Shown: piece by piece, positions 1 through 12,663 of the stretch
Numbering within the stretch: the stretch's first letter is position 1
Layout of the letters: each line of letters starts with the position of its first letter
The notes under the pieces: model-generated
What the model saw: only the letters and a program-made list of their open reading frames with translations
Databases searched by the model: none
Told to the model about the DNA's origin: nothing
NCBI GenBank assembly: GCA_013398175.1
Contig: VZRZ01006590.1
Span: 65,287-129,286, forward strand
Reading direction: 5' to 3'
DNA length: 64,000 nt
Origin: Climacteris rufus
Lineage: Eukaryota > Chordata > Aves > Passeriformes > Climacteridae
Program-made: the position numbers and the translations under genes

Positions 1-62
1 GAGGAAAGCTGCTCTGCCCCTTTGGCTCTGACGAGTTCCACTGATTTCTATGACAGAGAAGT
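1..62 (-). other. Candidate partial exon at the window edge
   Basis: Minus strand: ATGCTTTTTCTCCTCAG is a strong acceptor immediately before position 62. The sequence to the window edge is open in two frames, one reading FSVIEISGTRQSQRGRAAFL. The other end lies outside the window, so no donor can be checked. Confidence 0.2.
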
Positions 63-1096
63 CTGAGGAGAAAAAGCATAAACCCCATTTTAATCTGTCT
101 TCTGATCCCACAAAACACTTCCACGTGGACAGTATTTGACAAGTCATCAAGAGAGGTTCTGTGACAGTTTTCTGGGCTTGCACCATTCCCAGCTTGGCAA
201 AGTCTCACAATAGTTGAAAGCTGGGCCCTACATCAGAAGGTGTGTTCAGTGTTTCTGATGGAACTCACCCATGATTATCTGGGTAATCATTATACTCTTT
301 CAGCAATTATCTTCAGCATTAATATAACTTTGGCTGCTGCAAACTATAAGACTGTCTTGATCTAATTTACATTCAGGGGCATTATATCATAAAGTGGAAC
401 ACAGGATCCCAGTCTGACAAGCTGATACTGCAGACTGTGTAAATGGAGATGAATCACTTCCTAAGTCTTTGCAAAAGATTTGTTTGCCCTCAAAGAAACA
501 AGTTTCCATTCTTCCAAAGGCTGCATAGAGAGAACCATGTATTCTTTCTTCTGTCTAAAAGGAAGCACCTTCAGGGTTGAGTGACTGGCCTACCTACGCC
601 TGCAGTAATCTGCAAAATGCCTGTCCCAGGAACTCTTGAGAAAGGAAATCTTGTGAGACAGAAGGCATTTTGAAGGGAGCTACAGAAATGAAGAACCTAT
701 GCTGGAAAACAGCAGAAATCCCAAGACCATGTTTGGATTGGCTATCTAGGATGTCACATCAAAATAAGTATCGATGTGTTATTAAACACAGCTATTTTAT
801 AAATCTCAATTTAAATTAAATAAAAACTTGAGGTCAGACCACATAACTGCAGGCAGAAATTGGCCAGTGATCATTACTTTTCATACAGACTGTCCTCTAG
901 ACTAGAAGGTGTGTCCTGATGCCCCAAGATAGCTAACTCAGACCAAGAAAACAGTACTAACAGATTATTTTTTGCTGACAGCAATCGGACCACTGAGCTC
1001 TGACACTGGTTTGAAAGTCCATTCAGATCCCAGAAGTCTGACTGCAAAACAATTCAACATATGGCAAGACACACATTCTCTATATCTAAGACTTAC

Positions 1097-1156
1097 TTGG
1101 GATGCTGTTTAGAGTTTATCTTCCTCTGCTCTCTCAATTCTGACCTGATTATATGT
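1097..1156 (-). other. Candidate exon, 60 bp
   Basis: Minus strand: pyrimidine-rich acceptor ending TTAATTTCTAG and donor CCCAA|GTAAGT. One frame is open (begins HIIRSELREQRK, charged and helix-like). Its open frame would join the A-first frame of the partial candidate at 1-62. Family unknown. Confidence 0.22.
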
Positions 1157-1283
1157 CTAGAAATTAAAGCTAAAGGGCAAAGAGATAATATTTTTCCCAA
1201 CATTACAGGAGAAACACAGGAAAACTGGCTTCCCTTAAAGTAACAGGCCAGAGTTGCAATTGCATTTTCACTTGTTTTAACAG

Positions 1284-1361
1284 GACCATAAAACACCACT
1301 TGAGCTGAAGAGGCGCAGGGGGAGAGGTTTCAAATATTGTTCAAACTGAACAAGAGCATGG
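1284..1361 (+). other. Candidate non-coding exon, 78 bp
   Basis: Plus strand: CACTTGTTTTAACAG precedes and CATGG|GTGAGT follows, both close to splice consensus. All three frames contain a stop, so it would have to be a UTR, lncRNA or poison exon. The opposite strand also has an acceptor-like CGCCTCTTCAG within this interval, which shows how easily such signals arise. Confidence 0.18.
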
Positions 1362-1975
1362 GTGAGTCCCCTGAGTTGAAGGGAACCAGCTTTCTGGAAT
1401 GCCACCAGCACAAGCCCAGTGTGGCAATAATTCAGGCCCTGCCTTCTGCCTTCAGAGTGTGAGGCTCAGACATTAATACAGAAATGCAGCTCCACAGGCT
1501 GTGGGATCCTGGGTACCAGAAATTCTGCTCAGTGCAAGTTTCAGGCAAAGCAGAGGGAAGGGAGAGCCCAGAGAAACAGTCTCTAAGATGTGGTTCCAGC
1601 ATCCACAGCTGGCCTAAATTTTACTCCATGCCAGGAAGCAGCTCCTTTCTCACAGATGGCTGCTGTTACAGAGCACTGACACCCACCTCAGAGCAACTGG
1701 GCATGCAATATTAATAGCATCAATGAGAAAATTAGGAACCCACATCAAAGCAGTGAAAGTTGTTTTTTATGATAGTTGGCTTTAAAACTAAGTGCAAAAG
1801 GAAAGGTATTACACCCAGCTAAGCATGTTTAAGACGTGATTCTGCAGCTTTTAAACACACACACATGCAAAACGACCCCTTAAGGACAGGGGAAAGCTGC
1901 TGTCAGCTATAACTCAGCAAATTACAAGTTATATGAAGAAATAAAAATCAATGCTGCTCTGAAATTTAGCCTAGC

Positions 1976-1990
1976 AAAAAAAAAAAAAAA
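1976..1990. repeat. Poly(A) run, 15 nt
   Basis: Uninterrupted run of 15 A. No retroposed body or target-site duplication is recognisable on its left. Confidence 0.9.
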
Positions 1991-2236
1991 GTCAAAGCTA
2001 TCATAACAAATGCCTGGGAAGTGCTGCTGTGACCATGGTTTTTCTACAACATTGCCATTCCCTTGGAATTTGAGTCCAAAAATTCCCATCTGCACTGCAC
2101 TGAAACCCCGCACTGAATTCAACACAAGCAAACCAATAATGCAAATTAAGTAGTACACACTCATTTGCTAGAATTTTTGTAGTAACAGAAAATCATAAAA
2201 GAGCACAATCAATTAATCTAATTTAGAAATCTCACC

Positions 2237-2306
2237 TTCTCCATTAAAACACTGACATCGGACCAAACTACACAGAGCCTATCTGCATCAACAGAGGCAG
2301 TGCAGC
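2237..2306 (-). other. Candidate exon, 70 bp
   Basis: Minus strand: acceptor tract ending TCCTTGTTTCAG, donor GAGAAG|GTGAGA. One frame is open and reads CTASVDADRLCVVWSDVSVL and a few more residues. The other two are closed. The peptide has a plausible globular composition but I recognise no family. Its exit phase does not match the open frame of the next candidate to the left (1,097-1,156), so an intervening exon is missing or one of the two is false. Confidence 0.25.
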
Positions 2307-2533
2307 TGAAACAAGGAGGCAAATACTGTCAGCCACACAATCTCCATAAGAAGACCCTTGATTTGGGAATTTAATAAATTAGGGACAAGTACAAAGCATA
2401 GAAATATTATCTTGAGGATACAGTGGTTGTTACTGGTGTCTCTTTTGACTGAAATAAGGACTGCTCAGCCCCAGCTAAGTCTCCACAGTTGGGCACAGCC
2501 CCATGTGAGCTCCTCTGCCTGCACTCTGAGCAG

Positions 2534-2712
2534 TATGATGATGATGCTGGTGTGTGCTCTGAGAGCTGCAGCAGCCTGTGAGTGCAGACCTGTGCCCACG
2601 CCAGCACGCCCTGCAAGGTGTACATCAGGGTCCTGCACCGCTGACAGCTACGGGAGTCTATCACTTCCAGCTCGGAAGACATGTGCTCTATCACTGCCAT
2701 AAACCTGGCATG
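2534..2712. other. CpG-retaining patch with open frames on both strands
   Basis: Six or more CpGs in about 130 bp of otherwise CpG-poor DNA. The minus frame (including SELEVIDSRSCQRCRTLMYT) and two plus frames are open, but no good donor closes an exon on the minus strand: the best is CACAG|GTCTGC. On the plus strand, GTGAGT follows at 2,578 after CCT. It could be a conserved exon with non-consensus sites or simply recent GC-rich sequence. Confidence 0.25.
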
Positions 2713-3131
2713 ATGCTAACAGTGAAGTCTTCATGTGATTCTAGATGTGTTTCTCTGATAGTTCTGCCACTTTAACATCCACCTACAGTCAGGACCTGAC
2801 ATTTTTTAAGTAGTTTGTTGAGACACTACAACCTGATGACTCAACATAGTTATTTGTCTTAATCTGCAACAGACCTTAGAGCTGTACAGTAAAATAAGTA
2901 TGGGCTATTTCCCCTCAGAGCAGGTGAAAGATGGAATCAACAACTAACACATCTGCTCTACTTTGCTCAGTCAACTTGTTTCATTTTGAATCAAACCCTG
3001 TCTATCTTCTGCTTCAGCCTGTCTTACACATGTGCAGCCTCCCTGCCTTCACTGGAGCTCAGGCCAGAGAGTCTGAAATTACATCACTGGCATCTTGCTG
3101 CAGCTTAGATGGCATCAGCTCAGGTTACACA

Positions 3132-3225
3132 GGAACACAGGACTGGGAGAGACCCACTGGGTCAGCAAGTACAGTCCCTGCTGTCCAGGCAACCACGTCA
3201 CTTAATCCCTTTGTAAGTGAATCAA
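3132..3225 (-). mobile_element. Degraded CR1-like LINE relic
   Basis: The plus strand here (gactgggagagacccactg, then ggtca and cagtccctgct) resembles the reverse complement of the 3' region of amniote CR1 elements, which typically reads like a grouped 'gaagggacc ... ggtcat ... agtcca' pattern. The 3' octamer microsatellite of CR1 is not visible. The copy is old and fragmentary. A library search would be needed for subfamily and boundaries. Confidence 0.4.
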
Positions 3226-4016
3226 AAATAGTTATGAACCATACTTCACTGGGCACACCCCAGGCTAGCCATGAATGACATATTGTGGTGTAAACTGACT
3301 CGGGAAAAAGTACACAGACACATCCAAGACAAGTTAGAAACTGCAACAAGCAGGGAGGCAGCTTAGTGTAATGGCCAGGGAATGGGACAGGCAGTAAGAT
3401 GGCTGGGGCCTGCTCGTGGCTCCTGTTCTTCCCTGCTCCACCCACAGTGCCACTGCTCCATCCCTCAGGTTCCTCTGGGCTGAGACCAAGATAACAACAT
3501 TGTCCCTCCTTTCTTCGCAGATTGCTTTCAACACTACAGACAAAAAGACGGACACAACAACTAACTACTTTTACCCACTTAATCTCCCCACCAGGTTTTT
3601 AAAGCCCATTTTAAAGCCCTCCTTTGCATTTCAGTCTGTGGATAATTTGCTACCTGCATCTCCATAAAGTTTAACCTGTCATAGCCTGGCAAAGGTGTAA
3701 TTTCATCCCCAGGCTCTTCTGACTTTAGACTGTGGAGCTTCTCTTTGTGGATAAAGTATCAAAGCAATAGCTCTGAGACAACAGCCCTTTGCATCTCACA
3801 ACCCATGCATTATTCTCTCTAAACATAGTTCAACAGGCCAGAATCAAAACTTTTTCTCTCCCCTCATGTCTCCTCCCCACTGTGCACACTTTAAGAAAGA
3901 ACAAACACAGATAAGAACAGCAGACAGAGACACAGAGAGGATGGTTTATCCCACAGACAGAGGATTACTGCATCGTGATGTAATGACCTTGTTCAGAAAA
4001 GAAAAAGGTTACTTAC

Positions 4017-4088
4017 ATGACAGCCTGAGTTGTAAAAATACCAGTTCCTTTCCAAAAAGGGATAAAATAATGTCCATTTAAATTTATA
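4017..4088 (-). other. Candidate exon, 72 bp
   Basis: Minus strand: the acceptor tract ends TTTTCTTCAG and the donor is GTAAGT after CAT. Two frames are open over 24 codons. The length is a multiple of three, so inclusion would preserve frame. No protein family recognised. It lies downstream, in minus sense, of the CpG island. Confidence 0.22.
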
Positions 4089-4510
4089 CTGAAGAAAACA
4101 TAAAACACTTGTCCAGTGAACTGGAGAGAGAAAGAGCGAACTTCTGAAGCTTTGGCCATAACTAAAATTCCAAGGCTGAGTTAATCACATTTGTGACTAC
4201 AGGTTTCCCAAAGGGACTTGTGTCTCATAAATTTTCAAATGTTATGAAAATAATAGGTATGTATTTACCACTGAAAACATTGTAAAAGAACACTGATGCT
4301 ACTGCCCCAGTACAGCACACTTATTTCACTGCACAGCTGATATTCTGCTAAAGTGAAGAGTATGTTATTATAGCAAATATTTACCAACAGATACTACAGC
4401 TGTGAAAGTAATATAGTCCCTCCATGTAAAAACAGGCTTCCAACAGGAAATAAAAGGCATTTGGCAAGTCTAAGCCCGCCAAGGGCAACTGCTCCATGTC
4501 CTGTTTCCAG

Positions 4511-4569
4511 GACAAGAAAGCCCTCCAGTTACTCCAGATACTTCCAGTGGTGAATGCTGAGCTTGTCTG
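4511..4569 (+). other. Candidate exon, 59 bp
   Basis: Plus strand: CATGTCCTGTTTCCAG before and GTCTG|GTAAGT after. One frame is open and reads DKKALQLLQILPVVNAELV, leucine-rich and helix-like. The other two are closed. No family recognised. It is on the opposite strand from the neighbouring candidates at 4,017 and 2,237. Confidence 0.2.
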
Positions 4570-7500
4570 GTAAGTTTTCCGAGCCCAGTGGAAATCCTAC
4601 AGCAGACACAGAAAGCTCTAAGTCTGAATTGGCACCAGATGCCTTAGAAAACAAGTGATTTTCATTTGTTACAGGAATATGAGAAGGCCAAAATGCTTTA
4701 TTTGTCAGCACAGGAACAGTCACTCATCTAAGAACACGAATATTCTGTTGAAGTTGTTATAAAATCAGAGTCTTCCAAGGAAACCCTGCACTGAGCAACA
4801 GTGCCATGTGCCAACTTACAGTGCTCTCTACACGTGTATGAGACAGGAAATGTATCTCCTATAGCAGATGAACAGCAACGCAGCCTTCAGACTGGAGTAT
4901 GGAATATCATTTGCAGCAAATTCCAACCTCTCCAGAAGCAGCCTACAGTATCTCCCCACCAGCTCCAAGACTCCATACGAAGGCCAACTCAACATCATGC
5001 GTCTACTGCAGTGTTTCTTCTCAATTAACGAAGGAGAAGTGTATTAGCCATACATCAAAACTGCATTGCAGCTAGAGCTGCCAATTACTTATGGCAAAAG
5101 GGAGGCTGATTCATCCGACTCTATGTGGGCCTTGGCTGGAGTTTTCCCAAAACGCAACAAGAAAAGAAGAAAACCTCAGTGAACCTCCCCCTCATTCCCA
5201 CTCCTTCCTCCCCCACAAATCACAGTCAAGAGCCCTGCGCTTGCAAAAGCAGCATTTCCTGGAGGATTCTTTCTTCAAATCACTCCTTTTCTAAATTCAG
5301 ACAAAACACACAACAACTCAAAATCCATTTGCATATGATATATACGCACACAAGGACACCCCTCCCAAACACTTACAAGGGAAATGCAATGCAAAGGGTC
5401 TGAACCACCCTGAAATCCCCAGTCCCCAGGGATCCCCTCATCTTTCCCTGGAACCCCCACGGCGTTCCACGGCCACCTGTGCAGCACGTAATGGCCACCT
5501 GACAACACTCAGTTAGGCACCAGCCTGAGCAGGGCTGCGGGGGCCTTGTCTTTCTGCTCACAGCACTCACAGAACAGAACATTTCTGCTAAGCACAAGCA
5601 CATCCTGAATCCACACCTTTCCACAAGCTCCCTGTGTGAGATGCATTTAACACCTTACATATCACAAGTAGCAATTCTCCATCCAACATGTCTCTCCTTC
5701 AGTTTGGGTGTTTCAAACGAGCCTCAGGGTGCCAGGGCTCTCCTCCACCTGGCACTGCTGGATGGAAATGGTTCTCATTAGTTGCCATGGACCCATTTAG
5801 ACACTTACTAGCCCAGGTTTTCAGTCACCGGCCACACGAACACCACTATTCCCCACTGCGAGTTCAGGACACAAAAATTCAATCATGTTTGATTCTAACT
5901 GCTATCTTCCATTGCTCTGACAGCACCCTACCAATGACCTTGGGCATCTGACTTCATCCTTTTGTTTCCAGTGTGTTTGACACAAGTCAAGCCGGCACCC
6001 AGTCCCCCTGGAGCAGTCAGACCCTGCCTTAACACATCTCTGCAATTTTTTCCAGGCCTAACTTTTAGCCATTTATTGTAAATCTTTTAAAACAGTTTTC
6101 ACAGAAAATATGCTTCAAGATCCTCTGAGTGCAGAAAAATGCTTGAAGCATGCACCTACTGCTCACTGCCTTCTGGCACCAATATTCAAAACTCCAGTGA
6201 GCACAGTGGGAGGGAGCCTGAGCCACCCTTTCCATGGCAAGGGGGATCAGCAGTCAGACATGGCCAGCTCAATGGATCACAATGCAATGCCCCACCAACA
6301 CTGCAGGGCAGACCTGTGCAAGGCGTCTTCTGCCTAATGACCCCACCAACAAAAACCATCAGTCTGATGAAAATCTGTGCTTTAGAGGCTGTTGGATTAT
6401 GCAAGAGCACAATCTTTTCCTCTCCTTGCCACAAAGTCTGTCCTATTGTGGGTTGATTTGTGGATTATGTTTACCAGACTGCTTCTGGGGTACATACACA
6501 GCTATGTGTTAATTTCTGTTCCACTCAGACCAACTGCAGCAATTACACTCAGGATAAGCACTGCAAAGGATGCAGCCCTCAAACAGAGAATCACATGTGC
6601 TTAGGTGTGTCCACAAGGCCAAGCTCTGCCATTCTGTTGGGATCAACAATGCAAACAACATGAAATACAGCTCCAAAAGTCTGTAAGTCCTCTTGTGTCA
6701 CGTGTGGGCCTGCAAACTTCATTCACGTGCTGTTGTTCACTAAGTGAGAGGAACGAGATCTTCCCAAACCAAGGACTTAGAACTGGAAAACTACCTTGTA
6801 TCCAGACTCCCACTGCTTTTACTTACTACGTGAAGAAGACTGGCATTCACCCTGAGTGTCCAGAGTGCTCCACAGAGCATGGGAGAAGACAGGGCATGCC
6901 CTGAAGAGCAAGTTCCTCAAAAGCTCTGCCTGCATTACATGTTGTGGCATGGCAGTGCCCCCCAATTAGATGCTTTGTGGACAATTTACTTCAGAAACTC
7001 ACAAAGGGAGAAGGAGTTCCAGCATTTCATTATCACTACAGCTTTCAAAAACAGTCCAGGACACAATCTCTGTTTGTGAACTGTCAATATACTGCAGAAA
7101 AGAATGACTTCACTCTCAGCTTATTTCTTCTGAAGAGCTAAATATTATTCATTAATGCCACTAAAAAGAAGGATTCTGCATTCCCCTAGTGCGAGAAGAA
7201 GTGGAGAGAGAACAATGTGGAAAGAAAGTGTGGTACAGGATGTGGGGCAGAAACGAAAGGAGAAGACTGTCCCCACAGACTGCCACTCTAGATACTTCCA
7301 AGTAATACCCCACCTCTTTCTGCTCCATGCATCCTACAAAGTGCAAGGCACCTTCTCAAAAAGAAACAAACCAGGGAGCAAATTCTGCCTGCTTTAGGTT
7401 TTTTTCTTGCTAGAAATCTCACTTCTTCCCAGCTTGAATTCTCTGGAATAAAGAGAGGAGAGTCACAGCACAGCACAGCTAATGTAGACCACATCTGTAG

Positions 7501-10500
7501 GAAATAAATAACCAGGATGCCAACCTGAGATGGCTAGGCTTGCTAAAAAGATCAAACACGGATGTAAGCAGCTCTTTTCTGGAGCAGGCAGGCATCGTTT
7601 CAGTTGTTGAAATATTCATGCACCAATAGGAGCTTGGGTATCAATGTCTGTCCCTGATACAAACAAACCTGAGCTCAAAGCATGACAATCTGTGTTGTGC
7701 AGAGCAGAATCACAATTAAAAGCGTTTTCCAAGCCTCCATTTCTGCATGCACACATTTGACAGCTTTCCTGTTGACACATCAAGAGCGTCCCAAATCCAA
7801 GTCCACAATCTTCTGCCTGTGAGGGCAGGGGACATTAAAAACAGTTTTAGCACTGCCTAGGGTTTTGTGTGCCTTCCATTCTTCCCTCTCAGGTTTACCA
7901 TGCACCAGCAGTGCCGTGGTTCATCCAGGGAGTGGCTGGGTGCACCTGATAAATATGAGCTGGCATCTGGGCACTGCAGGTTGAATCAAGGCTCTCTGCA
8001 GGGAAGCGCCTGGAAAATTTCTGATCTGGAGGATTTTCTCCTTCACAATAGGGAATAGAGAAGGAGGAGACAGAAAATGGAAAACATTAGGCTTTCCACT
8101 CCCCGAGAGAGACACGGGGAAGTACTTTCCGGGGCCCTTTCCAAATAAAGGAAACAGTAATTTTTTTATGTCAGCAAATGGAGAGAGACTGGGGGCGGCC
8201 CAGAGCTGCTGCCCCTTCAACAGCACCCCCTGGAGAAATGAGCCCACTGAGGTGACACGGCAGGAAAATGTTTTAGTACTCCCCTCGTCATGTGCACCCA
8301 AGGGTGCATACACCTGGCAGAGCAATGATGGGCCTGCTAAGGTGCCAGAGCATTTTCAACACTTGAGGATTAGAAAGGAAATGAGAATGGTCTGGCTCTG
8401 GAGTCTGTGCCATGCTCCAGTGTCAAAGTGGCAGTTTGTGTCAGGCTTATGGGGATCCACAGCCCGACAAAAACAAAAACAACATTGCAGTACCTTGAGC
8501 TGTGGCAAAGTCGAGCACATGAGCAGCACGCTGGGCCACAGCACAGAGCTCACCAGTCCACGTGCCAGGTGTCACTTCCAGAAGCCAAGTGGGCACATCC
8601 AAATGTTTGTTTCTGTTCCCTGAGAAAGCACACTTTTGCTGTCAGGACAACAAAGAAACATGAAATTACCCAAAGATTCCCTGAACACGTTTTGGGATCC
8701 AAACTGCCTTAATTTGCTTCTGATGGCAATAAAACAGTATACATGACCAGAGCAGAGCAAAGAACATGTATACAACTTTAATTTTGCCATTCCCCATCTT
8801 TACAAGCCACACACAGCGCTGCATCAGAGCACCTGTACCACACTGAGCCCCAGACCCAGCACGTGGAGGCACTGAAAACTATTCAAACTGTGGAACTGGC
8901 AGCAAAGACTCCAGGGCAGAGACATGCTATGCTCTGCATCACTCAAGAGTCAGTCACATCTGTCAGTACACTACTAGATAAGCAACTGACAATAAAAAAT
9001 AATGTTGGGAAACGAGCACACTGAATATAACAATACCATTTTACCCTTCAGTGCTTAATGCACATAGTCATCGTGATAAGTCTTCAGAGCAAAACAAAGC
9101 AACATTCACAGTAGAGGTTTCCCAGCTGAGCAGGACATGCCCCTGTTTAAGAGGGACACGATTTCCAAGTCTGCCTCTGAAAGGGATGATATAAGACTGA
9201 ACATCAGAGTACCCAGAGGTGCACCTAGCCCAGTGCTCCAAGAGCCAGACCTGCAGGTAGGGCATATCTGACATGAAGATCCTTCCAGCCCAGGAGCCAA
9301 CGACCTGGAGCACTTGGAGCCTGCCTGTCCCCCACCCAGGGCTTTCTGGGATCAAGAGCTCCAGTAGCTGGGTACACAGCTTCCTGGATGACTGTCAGTG
9401 GGACAGACAGGGTGGATGCCATGCTGCTTGTCCAGGGCAGAGTTTACCCACCTGCCATGTCCCACACCACTTGTTTGAGGCAGTGAGTGCCGCCCTGCAG
9501 CCCAATTCCCTGTCTCCGAAAACTCAGGAAGTCAACTCATAAACAGAGCGCTGCCAGAGCTAAGTTGGAGCAGTGCAACTGAACATGCAGAATGAAAAAT
9601 CCTTTGGCTATCTCCAACAATGCACAGTGATATACTTGCTCTTCACTGCACACAAGCCACAGCTGCTGATATTCACCTGGAAAAAGCCTCCAAAACTCCA
9701 ACTGAGACTAGCCACTAGCAAACCACAGATTCATTTGTTGTATTTTTCCATCGCAGAATTACTGCTAGGAGCAGTGACAGCAGGTCTGAGATAAGACATT
9801 CACATCAGTGTCTCTACCTGTGCTGACCCCGGCCCAGTGCAACCTACCAATTACCACTCAGCCTAATGCCATTCTTCAAGTAACAGCCAAATCAAAGCCA
9901 ACATAAAAGAAACAGAAGATACACAAGTTCAATTATTTGTGTCTGAAAGGTAAAAGCAAAACAGAGCTGCAGGGAAAAAATGCCAGCTAAACACAAAATA
10001 GCACCAGCAAGTGAAAAGGTTTATTTCTCCAGGTGAAAGTTAATTTATGTTCCTCTCTCCACTTTCTACTGCTGCCCTCCCCATTAAATTCCTGGGAGAA
10101 AAGCTTCAAGCACCTTTGGCATGAGCTAAGAATGGCAATAAAAGAGGAAGATCACAGTGGGCTCCTGCCTGCCCGCTGTGTAGCACAGCAAGGAACAGAA
10201 ATCAGTACTCAAACTGGAGAGGCACAAACTGACAGCACTGTTAATGTCCCAAAGTCACAGGGAGTCCAACCAGAGTGGCAGCAGAAGCCAAAACTGGCAA
10301 CATCCCCCCTCTGACTGGTTCTGTGCAGACATGGTTAAAATGAAGGAGGAGTTGTAGGCAGATCTGAAAGACCTTCAACCTTCCCAGCTGGTTTTGATCC
10401 CAGAACACTGGCAGCTCCAGGGACACTTGGATCCACAGTCACAATTAAAGTATTAAAAGAAAAGCAGAAGAAAGCTTCAGGCGAACTGAACAGGAACTGA

Positions 10501-10578
10501 AAATGGGACTATCCCCATAAACCAGCTCTCCTCTGGGAGCAAATGCTGCCAGGCCAGGAGATGCCTAACACAGTAGCT

Positions 10579-10607
10579 GTGTTTGTTATGGCCAACATAA
10601 CAAACAC
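10579..10607. repeat. 12-bp perfect inverted repeat, 5-nt loop
   Basis: GTGTTTGTTATG (10,579-10,590) and CATAACAAACAC (10,596-10,607) are exact reverse complements separated by gccaa. Each arm carries a TGTTTGTT core resembling a forkhead site in mirror orientation. It lies 1 kb from the CpG island. No T-run follows, and it has no bacterial-terminator meaning in this genome. Confidence 0.85.
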
Positions 10608-12632
10608 GGAGCTGAATGTGTCTCACCTATCCCTGTAACTGCATGCACAGCAGCTGCAAAGAAATACAGGGGGGTAGAGGAAGACAACCTCTGGCGCCCA
10701 ATTTTGTTTTTCCAGACCTTGTGAGCTGGCTCAGGACACATAGGACAATCTGGACTTTTTTTTTGAGCTGTGGCCAGATCCTTAGAGATGAATTACCCAG
10801 CCAACAGTCTGCTTGGAAAGGTAATGTTCTCCTACCTTTGCCAACAGCAAAATACACTGGGGAACCCACCCTACACAGTGTTGCTGGGTGTGTTAGTTTA
10901 GAGGGCACAAAGCCCCCATCAGTCCCTACAAAAAGCCAGCATGCTTGTGCTAAAGCCCTGAGGTGAATGAGGCCCAAGCCTAAGGCCTGTGACAACCAAA
11001 GCTGCTCACCCTGGGTACTGTCTTCTGCAGCACTGCTGCCACAGCTGCCTCCTAAACTGTTGCTGCTGCAAGCAGTGGCCCATGAGGCCTGAAACTTAAT
11101 CCTGTAACAGGAGCTCAGGGCTCACAGGAGCTACTGAGACTTACTTATAGCAATCCAGAGTCACTCAGAGAAGAAATGCCATCCATGCAGATCTTGGTTC
11201 AGTGTACAACCTCCTCTGCAGCCCAGAGGCAGCTGCTTGCAGCCCCCCACCTGTGAAGTCAGCCAGGCCCCAGCCCCACATGCTGTGCCTGACACCAGCT
11301 CTTCTGCCCAGTTCCATGCTCAAGGAATGCAGCTCCAACCCACAGAGACACAAGCATGGCCCTCGCTCAGCAGCCTGTGCTCCCCGCAGGAGACCCAGCT
11401 CGGGGCAATCCTTCCCATCCACCTCCATAACCTGTCACGGCAACCTTCCTTCCTGGCCTGGAACAACCCACCAACCCACGTCCCAGACCTACAACCCATA
11501 CCCCCGACTCCTGATTTACGCTGTATTCTGCTCACATCGTTGGGTAACCTGTGTGTGACTGGAAGCCTGAGGCTCCTCTGCAGCCATGTGCCACACTTCC
11601 ACTTCCCACTTCCCCCGGCACAGCATCCTCCTCCCGGGCGGCTCCGGAGCCGTGCCCGAGCCCCCTCCTTCCCGCCTGACAGCCACAGAGAAGGTGCATT
11701 CACACGAGAGGAGCCGGGGAAGACGATCTCATCACATCACCCCCTCCGGCCGCAGCGTCCCCTTCCCTCTCCCCGCCGGGCAGGCAGGCAGGCAGCAGCC
11801 TGGCTCCGGCCCTCCCGACAGCCCGTCCTCCTCCCCCTCCTTCTCCTCCTCCTCCTCGCTCTGAGGCGGTTCATGTCAGCCCGAGACTCGCTCAGCAAAG
11901 CCCATGCTGATCTCCGGCCTCCAGGTTCCCTGGGCAGGCATCCCCGACCGTGCCCAGGCCAAGAGAAAGCGGCCTCCCCTCCCTTGCAGCCCCAGCCCCG
12001 AGCCGGATTCCGGGCAGGTGGGGCACGAGGGCCACGAAGCTTTTAAGGGGGTTTGCCAAACTCTCCACATAGACACCCAGGCTGTTCAATCCTGGCACAT
12101 GCTGTGCCCACCCCACAAACGGAACCGCGCGGGGAGAGGCAAAACCCAGCCCTCAACACCGGCTGGGGCTGCAGGCCCCCAGACAGCCCCGCTCTGCCCA
12201 GCCCGGGCCCACCATCTCTTTCAGATGTTGCTCGCTTTGAAGCCATGGCTTCTCCTGCCTGATTCCCTCAGCTTTCCACATTAAATACCTCGCTGTACCT
12301 AAAACAAGGCTCGTTTCTGGCATCGGTGAACACTGGATCTGAAAACTGCCCCGGTGACCAGAAAAAGGGGCCACTCGTGCCGAGTGCATCCCCCCGCCGG
12401 AGAAGGGAAGCCTGGAGCGGCCAGACATCACGCCGGAGCACTTCCTCGGCTGGCTGGTGTACAAGTCTGGGACAAAGGGACAACCCAGCACAGGGACCAG
12501 CTCTAGTGTGGCATCAGGCACTACCATGCACGCACAGGGAGAGACCACCGTTCCCTGAACGGATTTCGGGAAAAACTTGGCAGGTGCTGCTGAACGGGTC
12601 AATCGGATGCGCGTTGCCAATAACGAGTATTT

Positions 12633-12649
12633 AAAAAAAAAAAAAAAAA
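12633..12649. repeat. Poly(A) run, 17 nt
   Basis: An uninterrupted run of 17 A on the plus strand sits inside the CpG island, an unusual position for a long A-tract. It is probably length-polymorphic. No target-site duplication or retrogene body is visible beside it. Confidence 0.9.
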
Positions 12650-12663
12650 GGAAAAGGCGGAGT

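Larger units (their letters stand above)
63..11609. other. Left flank, no named gene
   Basis: Outside the candidate exons, CR1 relic, simple repeats and hairpin listed separately, I see only non-coding DNA of moderate GC. It has frequent short open frames on both strands, none longer than about 150 codons or resembling a known family. If the minus-strand module in the CpG island is a true first exon, this interval would contain intron 1 and possibly later exons. Confidence 0.5.

Noticed and set aside
3516..3667. Plus-strand terminal exon after CTTTCTTCGCAG
   Set aside because: Strong acceptor and open frame to a stop, but only a weak CACCAG|GTTTTT donor, no polyadenylation signal and no recognised peptide.
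11237..12046. 269-codon plus frame entering the CpG island
   Set aside because: Proline/serine/arginine-rich low-complexity translation typical of GC-rich non-coding DNA. Overlapping frames of similar size occur on both strands.
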